Notes under the pieces: generated by a model
What the model saw: only the letters and a program-made list of their open reading frames with translations
What the model was told of the DNA's origin: nothing
Databases searched by the model: none
Source of the DNA: Leptospira perolatii
GTDB taxonomy: Bacteria > Spirochaetota > Leptospiria > Leptospirales > Leptospiraceae
Assembly (NCBI RefSeq): GCF_002811875.1
Contig: NZ_NPDZ01000002.1
Span: forward strand, 310,001-374,000
Length of the DNA: 64,000 nt
Direction of reading: 5' to 3'
In this document: in pieces, positions 7,602-16,577 of the stretch
How the letters are laid out: the number at the start of each line of letters is the position of its first letter
Numbering within the stretch: the first letter of the stretch is position 1
Program-made: the position numbers and the translations under genes

Positions 7602-9030
7602 ATTCTACAAGGCTGCGCCGAATCAGGTCCGGCATTGGAGGCACTTTCTCCGATATCCAAAGTCTCCCGCGTTGAATATGACGGTTGCTCTTTACTTGGA
7701 AGGCTCTCTAAATATTCAAGCTATGCGGATCGCAGCTGGGATAATATTAAATAAACATAAATCTCTTAGATCGATTCCTTTGGAGATCAATGGAGAATTG
7801 TTCTGGGAATACAAAACGGAAAACGAAATCAATTTCAATGAAATCGAAATATTTGAATGCAAAACCGAAGAGGTCGCTCTGGAAGAAGTTCGAAAAGAAG
7901 GTGAAAGACCGTTTTCTTTATTGGAAGAGTTTCCTTCCAGATTCAGAATTTTAACGCTCCCAGAAAACGCGAACATTCTATTATTAAATATTCATCATAT
8001 TACTTTAGATGGTTGGTCTGCGGATCTTTTGGTAAAAGAAATTGCAGAATCCTATTCCTTATTATTAAGAGGAGAAAAACCGAAAGAAACCGCGCCGGTT
8101 TATCAAGAATTCGCAGATTATCAGAATTCCTATAGGAAAAGCAAAGAAGGAGAATTTGATTCGGAATATTGGAAGACTGAATTACAATCCGTGCCGAAAG
8201 GGATTGGATTTCCCTACGATCTGGATCCGTCCGAGAATCCAGAGTTTCCGAAAGGAAAAATGACTTGGGCCTTTCTCTCCGAAGAACTAACGAATCGCGT
8301 TCGAAGTGCTTCCAAGCTTTTGGGATTGACTCCTTTTGTAATACTTCTTTCCGCCTATGGAAGGTTAGTTGGAAGAGTTTCCGGAGCTCAGGATTTTCTG
8401 GTAGGTATTCCCTATGTGAATCGATTTAGAGTTCAGGATCGCGAATTGGTGGGGTTTTTAGTAAATACTTTGCCATTTCGATTTACTCAGGTAAACATTC
8501 AGGACGAACACTATATTCAGAATGTGGCGAATACAGCTCGAAATGCATTCTTACACCAAAGATTGCCGTACATAGAAATTCTTAGAGATATCGGTCCGGA
8601 TTACGAATCAGGAAGCAGGCCGGCATTCAGATCTATGTTTATTCTGCAAAGTACTCAAGCCGCGAGAAATCCTTTCGAAAATCTAAGTTGCAAGCAAGCT
8701 TGGGTCTCTACGGGCGGTGCAAAGTATGACCAGACTTGGACCATAGAAGAAAGAAGAGGAAGGTACACTCTGGATCTGGAATGGAATCCGAATCTTTATT
8801 CTGAAAAAGCAATTCGAAACACGATGGAAGAATACGTAAATATTCTAAGCGAACTAGTGTATAGCCTAATAAATTCAGAGAACGATTCCGCAGAAGATTT
8901 GGACTGGAGAGAGGCGGCTCGTCTGAATTGGCCTAGTCTCGATACGCTTTCAGAAATTTTTGAAGGACCGGTGATCCTGGAAAGGTGCTTGGAAACTCAG
9001 TTTCTGGCATCGTCAAATGGAAAATTATAA
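7591..9030 (+). CDS. Stand-alone NRPS-type condensation domain protein
   Basis: The 479 residues form one condensation domain with no adenylation or carrier domain. The catalytic motif HHITLDG is at residues 135-141, with the second His and the Asp-Gly intact. Other C-domain signs are the early RHWRHFLRYP segment, the FADYQNSY stretch, and GIPYVNRFRVQDRELVGFLVNTLPFR, which matches the late motif around the solvent channel. Free-standing C domains make amide or ester bonds between carrier-bound or free acyl donors and an acceptor. No carrier protein or phosphopantetheinyl transferase is visible in the window, so its donor may be loaded elsewhere or may not be carrier-bound. It overlaps both neighbours, indicating coupled translation. 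Confidence 0.9.
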   Translation: MKPEFYKAAPNQVRHWRHFLRYPKSPALNMTVALYLEGSLNIQAMRIAAGIILNKHKSLRSIPLEINGELFWEYKTENEINFNEIEIFECKTEEVALEEVRKEGERPFSLLEEFPSRFRILTLPENANILLLNIHHITLDGWSADLLVKEIAESYSLLLRGEKPKETAPVYQEFADYQNSYRKSKEGEFDSEYWKTELQSVPKGIGFPYDLDPSENPEFPKGKMTWAFLSEELTNRVRSASKLLGLTPFVILLSAYGRLVGRVSGAQDFLVGIPYVNRFRVQDRELVGFLVNTLPFRFTQVNIQDEHYIQNVANTARNAFLHQRLPYIEILRDIGPDYESGSRPAFRSMFILQSTQAARNPFENLSCKQAWVSTGGAKYDQTWTIEERRGRYTLDLEWNPNLYSEKAIRNTMEEYVNILSELVYSLINSENDSAEDLDWREAARLNWPSLDTLSEIFEGPVILERCLETQFLASSNGKL

Positions 9031-9955
9031 TTTGTTAATGTTAGATAGAAAGCTTTCACTGCATCTTTTATTTCCGGATTCTGAATATGAACCGATAGAA
9101 GAAAGACTTAGATCACATTTCGAATTGAAAGGAATAGATATATCGATCAGTAAAGGTACCGAGATCGGCACCCGATCGGACTGTCTTTTTATCGCGCCGC
9201 ACGAGTTTTCTTGGGAGTTCCAGCTGAAATGCATTCAAAAAAAGGAATGGAATTGGATTCACTTAAGTACTGCGGGATACGACTTTTTTCCTTTGCAATC
9301 TGTTTCCCCCCGTACACTGGTTACTCGTTCCTGGAAGGCTTATGCTCAACCTTTATCTGAATATATTCTACGTGCTGCCTTAAATCATGCAGGTAATATT
9401 ACCAAAACTGGATTGCGGGGACAAAAAATTGGAGTCGTTGGATATGGAGAAGTGGGTCGCCTAACTGTGCATTTGTTGCTTCAGCTCGGCGCCCAAGTAC
9501 GAGTTCTAAGAAAAAGCGGTGCTGAGATTCCCGGGATCAGGGTAGTTCGAAAAGTCCAAGACTTATTGGATGTAGAGCAGCTAATTCTGGCAATTCCGTT
9601 GAATTCAGAATCCGTAGGAATCATAGATAAGAATTTCCTAATCAGCTGTCACGAAAAACTGCATATTATCAATGTGGCTCGAGGAGAATTAATCGATCAA
9701 GATGCCCTGGTCGAAGCAGTGCAGAATAGGGGACTCAATGCTACCTTAGACGTTACTGTTCCGGAGCCTTTGCCGCACGACCATCCTTTAAGAAATCTTA
9801 AAGGAGTTGTTGTTACGAATCATATTGCGTGGAAAAGTGGGCTGGATATTTTTTATCCTCTTCAGGATTTTTTGGAAGTTTGGGATACTATGAGAGCCGG
9901 AAATATTCCTCCGGGAATATTAAAAAAACGAGAAGCAATTTTGGTCGAGGCGTAA
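9017..9955 (+). CDS. D-isomer specific 2-hydroxyacid dehydrogenase
   Basis: This NAD(P)-dependent oxidoreductase of 312 residues reduces a 2-oxo acid to a D-2-hydroxy acid or works in reverse. It has the Rossmann motif VVGYGEVG (142-147 region). The catalytic trio is Arg222 (NVARGELID), Glu250 (PEPLPHDHPL) and His269 (TNHIAW). The start overlaps the condensation gene by 14 bases; a second ATG at 9038 is possible. It is the last gene of the cluster. A 2-oxo acid produced by the dehydratase, perhaps methylated, would be a reasonable substrate, giving a hydroxy acid for ester or amide formation. That pathway is inference. Identification of the family is firm; the specific substrate is open. Confidence 0.9.
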   Translation: MENYNLLMLDRKLSLHLLFPDSEYEPIEERLRSHFELKGIDISISKGTEIGTRSDCLFIAPHEFSWEFQLKCIQKKEWNWIHLSTAGYDFFPLQSVSPRTLVTRSWKAYAQPLSEYILRAALNHAGNITKTGLRGQKIGVVGYGEVGRLTVHLLLQLGAQVRVLRKSGAEIPGIRVVRKVQDLLDVEQLILAIPLNSESVGIIDKNFLISCHEKLHIINVARGELIDQDALVEAVQNRGLNATLDVTVPEPLPHDHPLRNLKGVVVTNHIAWKSGLDIFYPLQDFLEVWDTMRAGNIPPGILKKREAILVEA

Positions 9956-10048
9956 TAGTCCCCCTTGTAAGTTTCCTGGCATCTTCTATCCAGGCGTTGT
10001 GCCCTTCTCAAAAATCGAGGGCGAAAGTGATCGTTCCGAATTGCTAGT

Positions 10049-10309
10049 TCACTCCGGAACTACGTGCAAATACTTTTCTTGAGGCCTCATTGCTGGATCA
10101 TGAGATCCCCGAGAAGCATGCTGGAATATATAGTGACCGGACTCCTTAATTTCCATTTCTGCCGCGTGCATAGGAAATTCTAGAGGTCTTGTTTCTCCGT
10201 CCTTTATTTCATCTATAAATTTCCAACGTTCGCTATTCGGTAACTGAGAATCTTCGCGTACCAGGCAATATTTTCCCGGCATGCCTTGAGCTTCAAACAA
10301 CCTAAACAT
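10049..10309 (-). CDS. Small hypothetical protein
   Basis: I do not recognise this 86-residue protein. It has no signal peptide or membrane segment and is rich in charged residues (for example ERWKFIDEIKDGETR). The start is supported by GGAG seven bases before the ATG on the minus strand. It stands alone between the plus-strand lux-like cluster and panB, converging with the cluster. Composition looks like normal coding sequence rather than a chance frame, and no longer frame competes here. The function is unknown. Confidence 0.6.
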   Translation of the reverse strand: MFRLFEAQGMPGKYCLVREDSQLPNSERWKFIDEIKDGETRPLEFPMHAAEMEIKESGHYIFQHASRGSHDPAMRPQEKYLHVVPE

Positions 10310-10470
10310 ACTCGCGCTCCATTGAACTTTTCATTCTGTACTAAATTTCAATGCGAGCCAAGCGAAAGTTTCTTTTTTATGGTAGCTCGAGGAACTTAGA
10401 AAGAAATCCTGAGTTATTTCCAATTTTGCGGAATATTTTGTAAACTTGTTGAACTCATTGGAGGAAATCC

Positions 10471-11292
10471 ATGTCCAAGCAGATTGTATCCCAGCGCATT
10501 ACGGTTCCGGAAATTATGAAACGGAAGGGGAACGAGAAGATCGTATGTTTAACTGCATACACTACTCCTATGGCTAATTTGCTAGATCCACACGTGGATC
10601 TCCTTTTGGTCGGTGATTCGGTCGGTATGGTCATGCATGGTCTTCCGAGCACAGTTGGAGTGACTCTGGAGATGATGATACTACACGGCCAAGCAGTTAT
10701 GCGAGGCGCAAATCGAGCCCTGGTAGTTGTGGACCTTCCGTTCGGAAGTTACGAAGAAAGCCCTGAGTCCGCTTATAAGTCTGCAGTAGAACTTATGAAA
10801 AGAGTGGGATGCCAAGCTGTCAAAGTAGAAGCTAGTAAAGATATTTCTAATACGATTTCATTTCTTGTAGATCGTGGAATTCCTGTTGTGGGCCATGTAG
10901 GCCTTAGGCCGCAAGCGATCCATCTGGAAGGAGGATTCAAGGCGAAGGGGAAAACTAGTCTAGAAAGAGAACTAGTCATGGAAGAAGCTCTGTCCGTAGA
11001 AAAAGCTGGAGCATTTGCGGTTGTAGTCGAAGGCGTCGCGAGTGACTTGGCGGAAGAAATCACTCGTAAGATAAAAATTCCTACGATCGGAATCGGAGCC
11101 TCTCCTAAATGTGATGGCCAAATTCTGGTTACGGAAGATATGCTCGGTCTGTTCGAGTGGACTCCAAAGTTTGTGAGGAGATACGCGAATCTAAAGGAAG
11201 AGATCTCGAAAGCTGTAGAATCCTACACCGATGATGTTCGAAAAGGTCTATTTCCCGGCCAATCCGAGATGTATATGCTGAAAGCGAACTAG
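10471..11292 (+). CDS. panB: 3-methyl-2-oxobutanoate hydroxymethyltransferase
   Basis: PanB transfers a hydroxymethyl group from methylene-tetrahydrofolate to 2-oxoisovalerate, making ketopantoate for coenzyme A. The 273-residue protein has the expected length and motifs: TAYTTPMA, the metal-binding LLVGDSVGMVMHG (Asp49), VVVDLPFGSYE, VKVEAS, GIPVVGHVGLRPQ and the late IPTIGIGASPKCDGQ. GGAGG lies 6 bases before the ATG. It is a single-gene unit followed by a possible weak terminator. Nothing in the sequence is unusual. A possible link to the upstream cluster through oxo-acid chemistry is not supported by spacing or strand evidence beyond proximity. Confidence 0.96.
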   Translation: MSKQIVSQRITVPEIMKRKGNEKIVCLTAYTTPMANLLDPHVDLLLVGDSVGMVMHGLPSTVGVTLEMMILHGQAVMRGANRALVVVDLPFGSYEESPESAYKSAVELMKRVGCQAVKVEASKDISNTISFLVDRGIPVVGHVGLRPQAIHLEGGFKAKGKTSLERELVMEEALSVEKAGAFAVVVEGVASDLAEEITRKIKIPTIGIGASPKCDGQILVTEDMLGLFEWTPKFVRRYANLKEEISKAVESYTDDVRKGLFPGQSEMYMLKAN

Positions 11293-11296
11293 GTAG

Positions 11297-11324
11297 CCCC
11301 GGATTTTGACACCGGGTTCCCTTT
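11297..11324 (+). terminator. Possible weak terminator after panB
   Basis: CCCGG (11298-11302) and CCGGG (11312-11316) can pair around a 9-base loop just after the panB stop, followed by a pyrimidine-rich TTCCCTTTTC. The stem is short and the T-run is broken, so this is only a candidate. Confidence 0.35.
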
Positions 11325-11474
11325 TCATTTCCGAAAAAATCGGAAAACCAACACGGATGATGCCGGGGGCTTCCTCCAAAAACCTCCGAGTTAAGAAGGA
11401 AAAGTCTGGATTATTTGGATGTCAGCCTATGATTTCGGATCCAAATTCCAAAAAATCTACTTGCAAAATTGAGA

Positions 11475-11605
11475 CATAATACTCTTCTAAGAGGCAACCT
11501 TTCCGGGAGGAATGGGGTGAGATTCCCCAACTGACGGCGCAACCGTGTGTAGGACTTCCTACGAGTCGGATCTTCCCATGACTGGATCGCCCGTGACCGA
11601 TCTGT
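11475..11605 (+). promoter_or_regulatory. Probable cobalamin (B12) riboswitch upstream of nrdBA
   Basis: The leader contains the ordered elements of the B12-box class. There is a GGGAGGAA stretch at 11505-11512, a hairpin with ATGGGGTGAGATTCCCC at 11512-11527, then the conserved core ACTGACGGCGCAACCGTG at 11530-11547. A 3' segment CGAGTCGGATCTTCCC follows at 11562-11577, and the far strand region ends before 11605. This matches the usual pattern GGTGAGA..TCC / CTGACGCGCAACTGTG as I know it. The next gene is nrdB. B12 riboswitches are known to switch off cobalamin-independent ribonucleotide reductase where a B12-dependent enzyme also exists. The exact 5' limit of the element is uncertain. Confidence 0.8.
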
Positions 11606-11733
11606 CATACCGAAAATTATTTTTTCAGGGCCCCGGAGGAATACAAACCGGGACCTTGAATTCCAGATAGAATCCTACCTATCTCATCTTCAAGCTCTCG
11701 GCCGATTTGCGCAATGGAGCGATTGTTTGGAAG

Positions 11734-12705
11734 ATGTTGGTTCAAGAAGAAGTTCTATTAAAAGAAAATAAAGAAAGATTTGTCGTTATGCCTATCAAGC
11801 ATCCGGCTCTTTGGGCAATGTATAAAAAGCAGGAAGCCTGCTTTTGGACCGCCGAAGAGATAGATTTGAGTAGTGATCTCAGAGATTGGGAAAGTTTAAC
11901 AGATTACGAGCGCTATTTTTTATCCCATATTTTAGCTTTCTTTGCAGCAAGCGATGGAATCGTAAACGAGAATCTCGCGGTCAATTTTATGAGGGAGGTC
12001 CAACTCCCGGAGGCCCGATGCTTTTACGGTTTCCAAATTATGATGGAGAACATCCACTCCGAAACCTATTCATTGCTTATCGATACTTATGTAAAAAATC
12101 CGCAAGAAAAGCACAGATTGTTCCACGCACTAGAAACAATCCCAGCTATCGCACGTAAGGCGAACTGGGCTCTGCGCTGGATCCAAAACGGGAGCTTCGC
12201 AGAAAGACTCTTGGCTTTCGCAGCAGTGGAAGGGGTTTTTTTCAGCGGTAGCTTTTGTTCGATTTTCTGGATGAAGAAGCGTGGGCTACTCCCAGGTTTA
12301 ACTTTCAGTAATGAACTAATCAGCAGAGACGAGGGATTACATTGCGAATTTGCATGTCTTTTATTCAGCATGCTGGACCATAAGCCCGGAAAAGAGCTCG
12401 TGTACGAAATTTTTTCGGAAGCAGTCAAAATCGAGAAAGAGTTTGTGACCGAAGCACTGCCTGTGGACCTGATCGGAATGAATTCCAGATTGATGCAACA
12501 ATACATCGAGTTTGTCGCGGACAGATGGCTGGTGGAATTGGGTTATCCTAAATTATACAATGCGAGCAATCCCTTCGATTTTATGGATCTGATTTCTCTA
12601 CAAGGAAAGACGAACTTTTTTGAAAAGAGAGTGGGCGATTATCAAAAGGCAGGAGTGCTTTCCTCTCGCGAAAAACAGACTTTCTCACTAGAGGAAGATT
12701 TTTAG
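11734..12705 (+). CDS. nrdB: Ribonucleoside-diphosphate reductase beta subunit (class Ia)
   Basis: NrdB carries the di-iron tyrosyl-radical cofactor and passes the radical to NrdA. The protein is ferritin-like. The metal ligands are seen as the helix with [19 protein letters not shown], then ENIHSETY, where Glu105, His108 and Tyr112 keep the E-x2-H-x3-Y spacing of E. coli Glu115, His118 and Tyr122. The radical tyrosine is therefore present and this is not a Tyr-less type. Later ligands lie around [11 protein letters not shown] and [12 protein letters not shown] place the start at ATG 11734; a TTG at 11707 is possible but has poorer support. It follows a probable B12 riboswitch and precedes nrdA by 30 bases. 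Confidence 0.95.
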   Translation: MLVQEEVLLKENKERFVVMPIKHPALWAMYKKQEACFWTAEEIDLSSDLRDWESLTDYERYFLSHILAFFAASDGIVNENLAVNFMREVQLPEARCFYGFQIMMENIHSETYSLLIDTYVKNPQEKHRLFHALETIPAIARKANWALRWIQNGSFAERLLAFAAVEGVFFSGSFCSIFWMKKRGLLPGLTFSNELISRDEGLHCEFACLLFSMLDHKPGKELVYEIFSEAVKIEKEFVTEALPVDLIGMNSRLMQQYIEFVADRWLVELGYPKLYNASNPFDFMDLISLQGKTNFFEKRVGDYQKAGVLSSREKQTFSLEEDF

Positions 12706-12735
12706 AAATTCATTACAACCCACTAAGAGGCACTT

Positions 12736-15132
12736 ATGTTCGTAATTAAGAGAAATGGAAAAAAGGAAAGCGTAAAGTTCGATAAGGTTACTGCGAGAAT
12801 AGAAAAATTATCCTATGGATTGAGCCAGCTCGTTAGTCCGGTAGATGTTGCAAAAAAGGTTATCGAAGGAATCTACGATGGCGTAAGCACCACTGAGCTG
12901 GATAACCTCGCGGCTGAAATCGCGGCTTCATTGACGATCAAGCATCCTGACTACGCACTACTCGCAAGTAGAATCGCTGTAAGTAACCTACATAAGAATA
13001 CCTTAAAGTCCTTTTCAGATACGATGAGCCTGATGTATGAATACACTGACCCAAAGACCGGACGAAGGATGCCGCTCATTGCGGAAGAAGTTTGGAAAAC
13101 GATCCAGGAGAATGCGGAATTATTAGATAGTACGATCATTTATGACCGGGATTTTGCTTTCGATTACTTCGGTTTCAAAACTTTAGAGAAATCGTATCTG
13201 CTCAGATTGGACGGGAACGTAGTCGAAAGACCCCAGCATATGTACATGAGGGTTGCCGTAGGAATATTCAAGAACGATATTGATAATGTAATAAAGACTT
13301 ATAATTTGATGAGCGAAAGGTGGTTCACCCACGCGACCCCTACGTTGTTTAATTCTGGAACACCAAAACCTCAGATGAGCAGTTGCTTTCTGCTGACGAT
13401 GAAAGGAGACAGTATCGAAGGAATTTATGATACTTTAAAACAGACTGCTCAGATTTCTCAGAGTGCAGGCGGTATTGGATTAGCAATTCATAATATAAGA
13501 GCAACCGGGTCCTATATCGGTGGCACAAATGGTACAAGCAACGGGATTATTCCGATGCTTCGCGTTTTCAACGATACTGCTCGTTATGTGGACCAGGGTG
13601 GCGGAAAAAGAAAGGGTGCATTTGCAATTTACCTAGAACCTTGGCACGCGGATGTGTTCGAATTTTTGGATCTGAAAAAAAATCACGGTAAGGAAGAAAT
13701 GAGGGCAAGAGATCTTTTTTACGCGCTCTGGATTCCGGATCTATTCATGCAAAGAGTCGAGAGCGGGGAAGACTGGAGCCTTTTCTGCCCGAATGAGGCG
13801 CCTGGGTTAAGCGAATGCTGGGGAAAAGATTTCGAAACTTTATACAAAAGATATGAGTCCGAGGGACGTGCTAGAAGGACGGTCAAGGCCCAAGATCTTT
13901 GGTTTGCGATCATAGACTCTCAAATCGAAACTGGAACTCCTTATCTTTTATACAAGGACTCTGCGAATCGAAAAAGCAATCAGCAAAATCTGGGAACTAT
14001 CAAAAGTAGCAATCTTTGCACTGAAATACTAGAATATACCAGTCCTGACGAAGTCGCAGTTTGCAACCTTGCTTCCTTGGCACTTCCAAGGTTCGTAATC
14101 GACGGAAAATTCGACTATCAGAAGTTATATGATGTAACCTATCAGGTTACGATAAATTTAAACAGAATCATAGACGAAAACTTCTATCCTGTCGAAGAAG
14201 CTAAGAATTCGAACTTAAGGCATCGCCCGATCGGGCTCGGTGTCCAAGGCCTTGCGGACGTTTTCATACTGCTAAGATTGCCTTTCGAAAGCGAAAAAGC
14301 AAAAGAGTTAAACCAGAGAATTTTTGAGACGATTTACTTTGCGGCAGTCACCTCGAGTAAAGATCTGGCGAGGAAGTACGGAGCCTATGATTCGTTTCCT
14401 GGTTCTCCCATTTCTCAGGGAAAATTTCAATTCGATCTTTGGAATGTTACGCCTAGCGATCACTGGAACTGGGAAGATTTGCGAAAAGAGGTAATTCAGT
14501 ACGGGGTCAAAAATTCGTTGTTAGTGGCACCGATGCCAACTGCTTCGACTTCGCAAATTCTAGGAAATAACGAATGTTTCGAGCCTTATACTTCGAACAT
14601 ATACACGAGAAGAGTATTGAGTGGAGAGTTTATCGTAGTCAACAAACACCTGTTAAAGGATCTTGTGCAGCTCGGCCTGTGGTCGAATGAGATGAAGAAT
14701 AAGATCATCGCGGCGAACGGATCGATCCAAAAAATAGAAGAGATCCCGGATGACATCAAAGAACTTTATAAAACCGTTTGGGAGATCAAACAGAGAAGTA
14801 TTATAGATATGGCAGTTGATAGGGGAGCCTTTATCTGTCAGTCCCAGTCGCTGAACCTGTTTGTAGATTTTCCAAATTCGTCCAAGTTAACCTCCATGCA
14901 TTTTTACGCCTGGAAAGCCGGACTTAAGACAGGAATGTACTATCTGAGAACCCAGGCTGCGGCCCAGGCTGTTCAATTTACGGTAGAAAAGCAAAAAACT
15001 CAAAAAATAGAAGCTGTATTTGCACCGGATCCGAAGAACGGTTTAGAAAAACAGAATATAGATCTTGTGGAACCTGAAATGAGCGGTCCTTCCTGCAGCA
15101 TGGAGGAAGGATGCGTCACTTGCAGTTCTTAA
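12736..15132 (+). CDS. nrdA: Ribonucleoside-diphosphate reductase alpha subunit
   Basis: NrdA reduces ribonucleoside diphosphates to deoxy forms. The 798-residue chain starts with an ATP-cone ([16 protein letters not shown]), the allosteric activity site. Catalytic residues are in order: Cys217 (MSSCFLL) and Cys443 (VAVCNLAS) form the redox pair, and Asn426/Cys428/Glu430 (SNLCTEI) form the radical-site trio. [15 protein letters not shown] and the tyrosine pathway region follow. The C-terminal tail ends GCVTCSS, with Cys793 and Cys796 as the shuttle pair. AAGAGG precedes the ATG. It is co-transcribed with nrdB under the same leader. The stop overlaps the 3' end of the convergent PilZ-like gene by four bases. 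Confidence 0.97.
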   Translation: MFVIKRNGKKESVKFDKVTARIEKLSYGLSQLVSPVDVAKKVIEGIYDGVSTTELDNLAAEIAASLTIKHPDYALLASRIAVSNLHKNTLKSFSDTMSLMYEYTDPKTGRRMPLIAEEVWKTIQENAELLDSTIIYDRDFAFDYFGFKTLEKSYLLRLDGNVVERPQHMYMRVAVGIFKNDIDNVIKTYNLMSERWFTHATPTLFNSGTPKPQMSSCFLLTMKGDSIEGIYDTLKQTAQISQSAGGIGLAIHNIRATGSYIGGTNGTSNGIIPMLRVFNDTARYVDQGGGKRKGAFAIYLEPWHADVFEFLDLKKNHGKEEMRARDLFYALWIPDLFMQRVESGEDWSLFCPNEAPGLSECWGKDFETLYKRYESEGRARRTVKAQDLWFAIIDSQIETGTPYLLYKDSANRKSNQQNLGTIKSSNLCTEILEYTSPDEVAVCNLASLALPRFVIDGKFDYQKLYDVTYQVTINLNRIIDENFYPVEEAKNSNLRHRPIGLGVQGLADVFILLRLPFESEKAKELNQRIFETIYFAAVTSSKDLARKYGAYDSFPGSPISQGKFQFDLWNVTPSDHWNWEDLRKEVIQYGVKNSLLVAPMPTASTSQILGNNECFEPYTSNIYTRRVLSGEFIVVNKHLLKDLVQLGLWSNEMKNKIIAANGSIQKIEEIPDDIKELYKTVWEIKQRSIIDMAVDRGAFICQSQSLNLFVDFPNSSKLTSMHFYAWKAGLKTGMYYLRTQAAAQAVQFTVEKQKTQKIEAVFAPDPKNGLEKQNIDLVEPEMSGPSCSMEEGCVTCSS

Positions 15133-16577
15133 GCTTTTTTTAAAGCGAAAAACTTTTGCGGGAACTCGTCGTCGATCACGTCCAATATCTTTTTCCCGTT
15201 GACCGTATCTGCAAAACTGAGTAATTCCTGGTTGTTCCTATAAATAAGACTCCAGTCCATTACTTCCATGATCCCGATTTCATCGGATTCGTCGGAAAAG
15301 TTTCCTAGGAAAATTTCTCCGTTGTCGTTTAGCAGACCATAAAGATTTTTGCAGATCTTCTGTGCTGTCTTGGTTTTGATATAATCAAATAATCCAGCGG
15401 AATAGATCAAATCCATACCTTCGTAGTCCACAAATTTGCTTGGATTTGCAGCGAATCGTCCGATTTCGACGTTCAAACAGTGAAAGTCGAGTTCCTTTTT
15501 GCTCTTCAAAAGTGCGACCCTGATTCCGTGTTTTGCTTCCGTAATCGCGCGGGGGTCCTGGTCTAGTAAATAGATCGTGAGTCCGTCTAACAAAGATTGG
15601 TCGGTTTCTTGTACTAAAGTCACGATTTCCCTAGCAGGTCCACAAGCCACTGAAAGTACATGCAGTTTACTTTTAGATTTCTTTAATCGATCCAGAATCG
15701 TTCTGTAAAAGAAATTCTGTCTATGAAAGACTGCCTGTGCAGATCTCAAATTTAACGTGCATTTGTGTAAGCTTTTGCCGAGCAGGTTTGTTCCCTCGGT
15801 CGTATTTCTGTAGATCGCATCCATCATCTCAAAATCTCCAGCGTAACCTAGAGGTTTTAATGTGGCGCGCTTGATAAATGGGTCTAAGAATAGAAAATCT
15901 CTCAGCTCTTGTCTGATATAACCGAAGTTATATGCAATTTCAGAAGGATCTAATTCGTGAAACAGATCGTTGGTTTGCAACTTAAGAAAGTTATAAATTG
16001 GTTTTAACAAAAAATACGTGGAGTTGTACACTTCTTCGCGAAGATTGTACCCGACCGCGAATTCATAGTCGTTCAGGCTGGATTCTAATTGGGTCAAAAG
16101 ATGCTGAATCGAAAGTATCTTTTCTTTCGCCTGGAAAACAATCGATAAAGCCTTGTTATGCGGTGTTTTCGGTTCTTCGGATTCTACTCTATTTTTTACA
16201 GATAAAAGCGAATCATGTATGGAACGGAACAATTCGATATGAATCGGCTCATCGAACTGAATTCCATATTCCCAGGTATGATCCAGCTTCTTTTCCCATC
16301 GAACGACTCCGGCTAATATCCTGCTGTACTGTATAATGTCCGTAAACACCATAAGTTGCAAGGAAGCTCCAACTCTCTCCTCTACGGGAAGGTTAAAGCT
16401 GCACGAAAATCGGGTCCCATGTTTCGAAATGTCGAGTAAGGTGGACTGAAGAGAGACCGGCTTTCCATTCAGTGACTGAATATGGAAATTACAAGGGTAA
16501 GCAGGAATAAATACTTCTTCCCTAGGGATCTGACTTGCTGATTTGCTATCAATCTGATTTGACGAGGTCTTTTCCAT
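15129..16577 (-). CDS. PilZ-like domain fused to a class I SAM methyltransferase
   Basis: The 482-residue protein has two parts. Residues about 20-130 look like a PilZ domain ([14 protein letters not shown] carries the D-x-S-x-x-G motif), but the Arg-rich RxxxR c-di-GMP motif is not visible before it, so nucleotide binding is doubtful. After a helical middle comes a methyltransferase with VACGPAREI (motif I), LLDQDPRAI and [25 protein letters not shown] precedes motif I. These last signatures recall the family annotated for 3-hydroxypalmitate methyl ester (extracellular factor) synthesis; the substrate here is unknown. The start overlaps the end of the upstream phosphatase gene by 29 bases, so both are likely translated from one mRNA and may act in the same pathway. 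Confidence 0.8.
   Translation of the reverse strand: MEKTSSNQIDSKSASQIPREEVFIPAYPCNFHIQSLNGKPVSLQSTLLDISKHGTRFSCSFNLPVEERVGASLQLMVFTDIIQYSRILAGVVRWEKKLDHTWEYGIQFDEPIHIELFRSIHDSLLSVKNRVESEEPKTPHNKALSIVFQAKEKILSIQHLLTQLESSLNDYEFAVGYNLREEVYNSTYFLLKPIYNFLKLQTNDLFHELDPSEIAYNFGYIRQELRDFLFLDPFIKRATLKPLGYAGDFEMMDAIYRNTTEGTNLLGKSLHKCTLNLRSAQAVFHRQNFFYRTILDRLKKSKSKLHVLSVACGPAREIVTLVQETDQSLLDGLTIYLLDQDPRAITEAKHGIRVALLKSKKELDFHCLNVEIGRFAANPSKFVDYEGMDLIYSAGLFDYIKTKTAQKICKNLYGLLNDNGEIFLGNFSDESDEIGIMEVMDWSLIYRNNQELLSFADTVNGKKILDVIDDEFPQKFFALKKA

Noticed and set aside
9829..10047. 72-residue plus-strand frame after the hydroxyacid dehydrogenase
   Set aside because: It begins inside the dehydrogenase gene in another frame with no ribosome site and unlike composition.
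10045..10062. Inverted repeat TAGTTC/GAACTA near the end of the lux-like cluster
   Set aside because: The stem is only six AT-rich pairs and has no T-run; it also overlaps the end of the opposite gene, so it is not a convincing terminator.
12087..12506. 139-residue antisense frame in nrdB
   Set aside because: It is fully inside a conserved gene and has no supporting signal.
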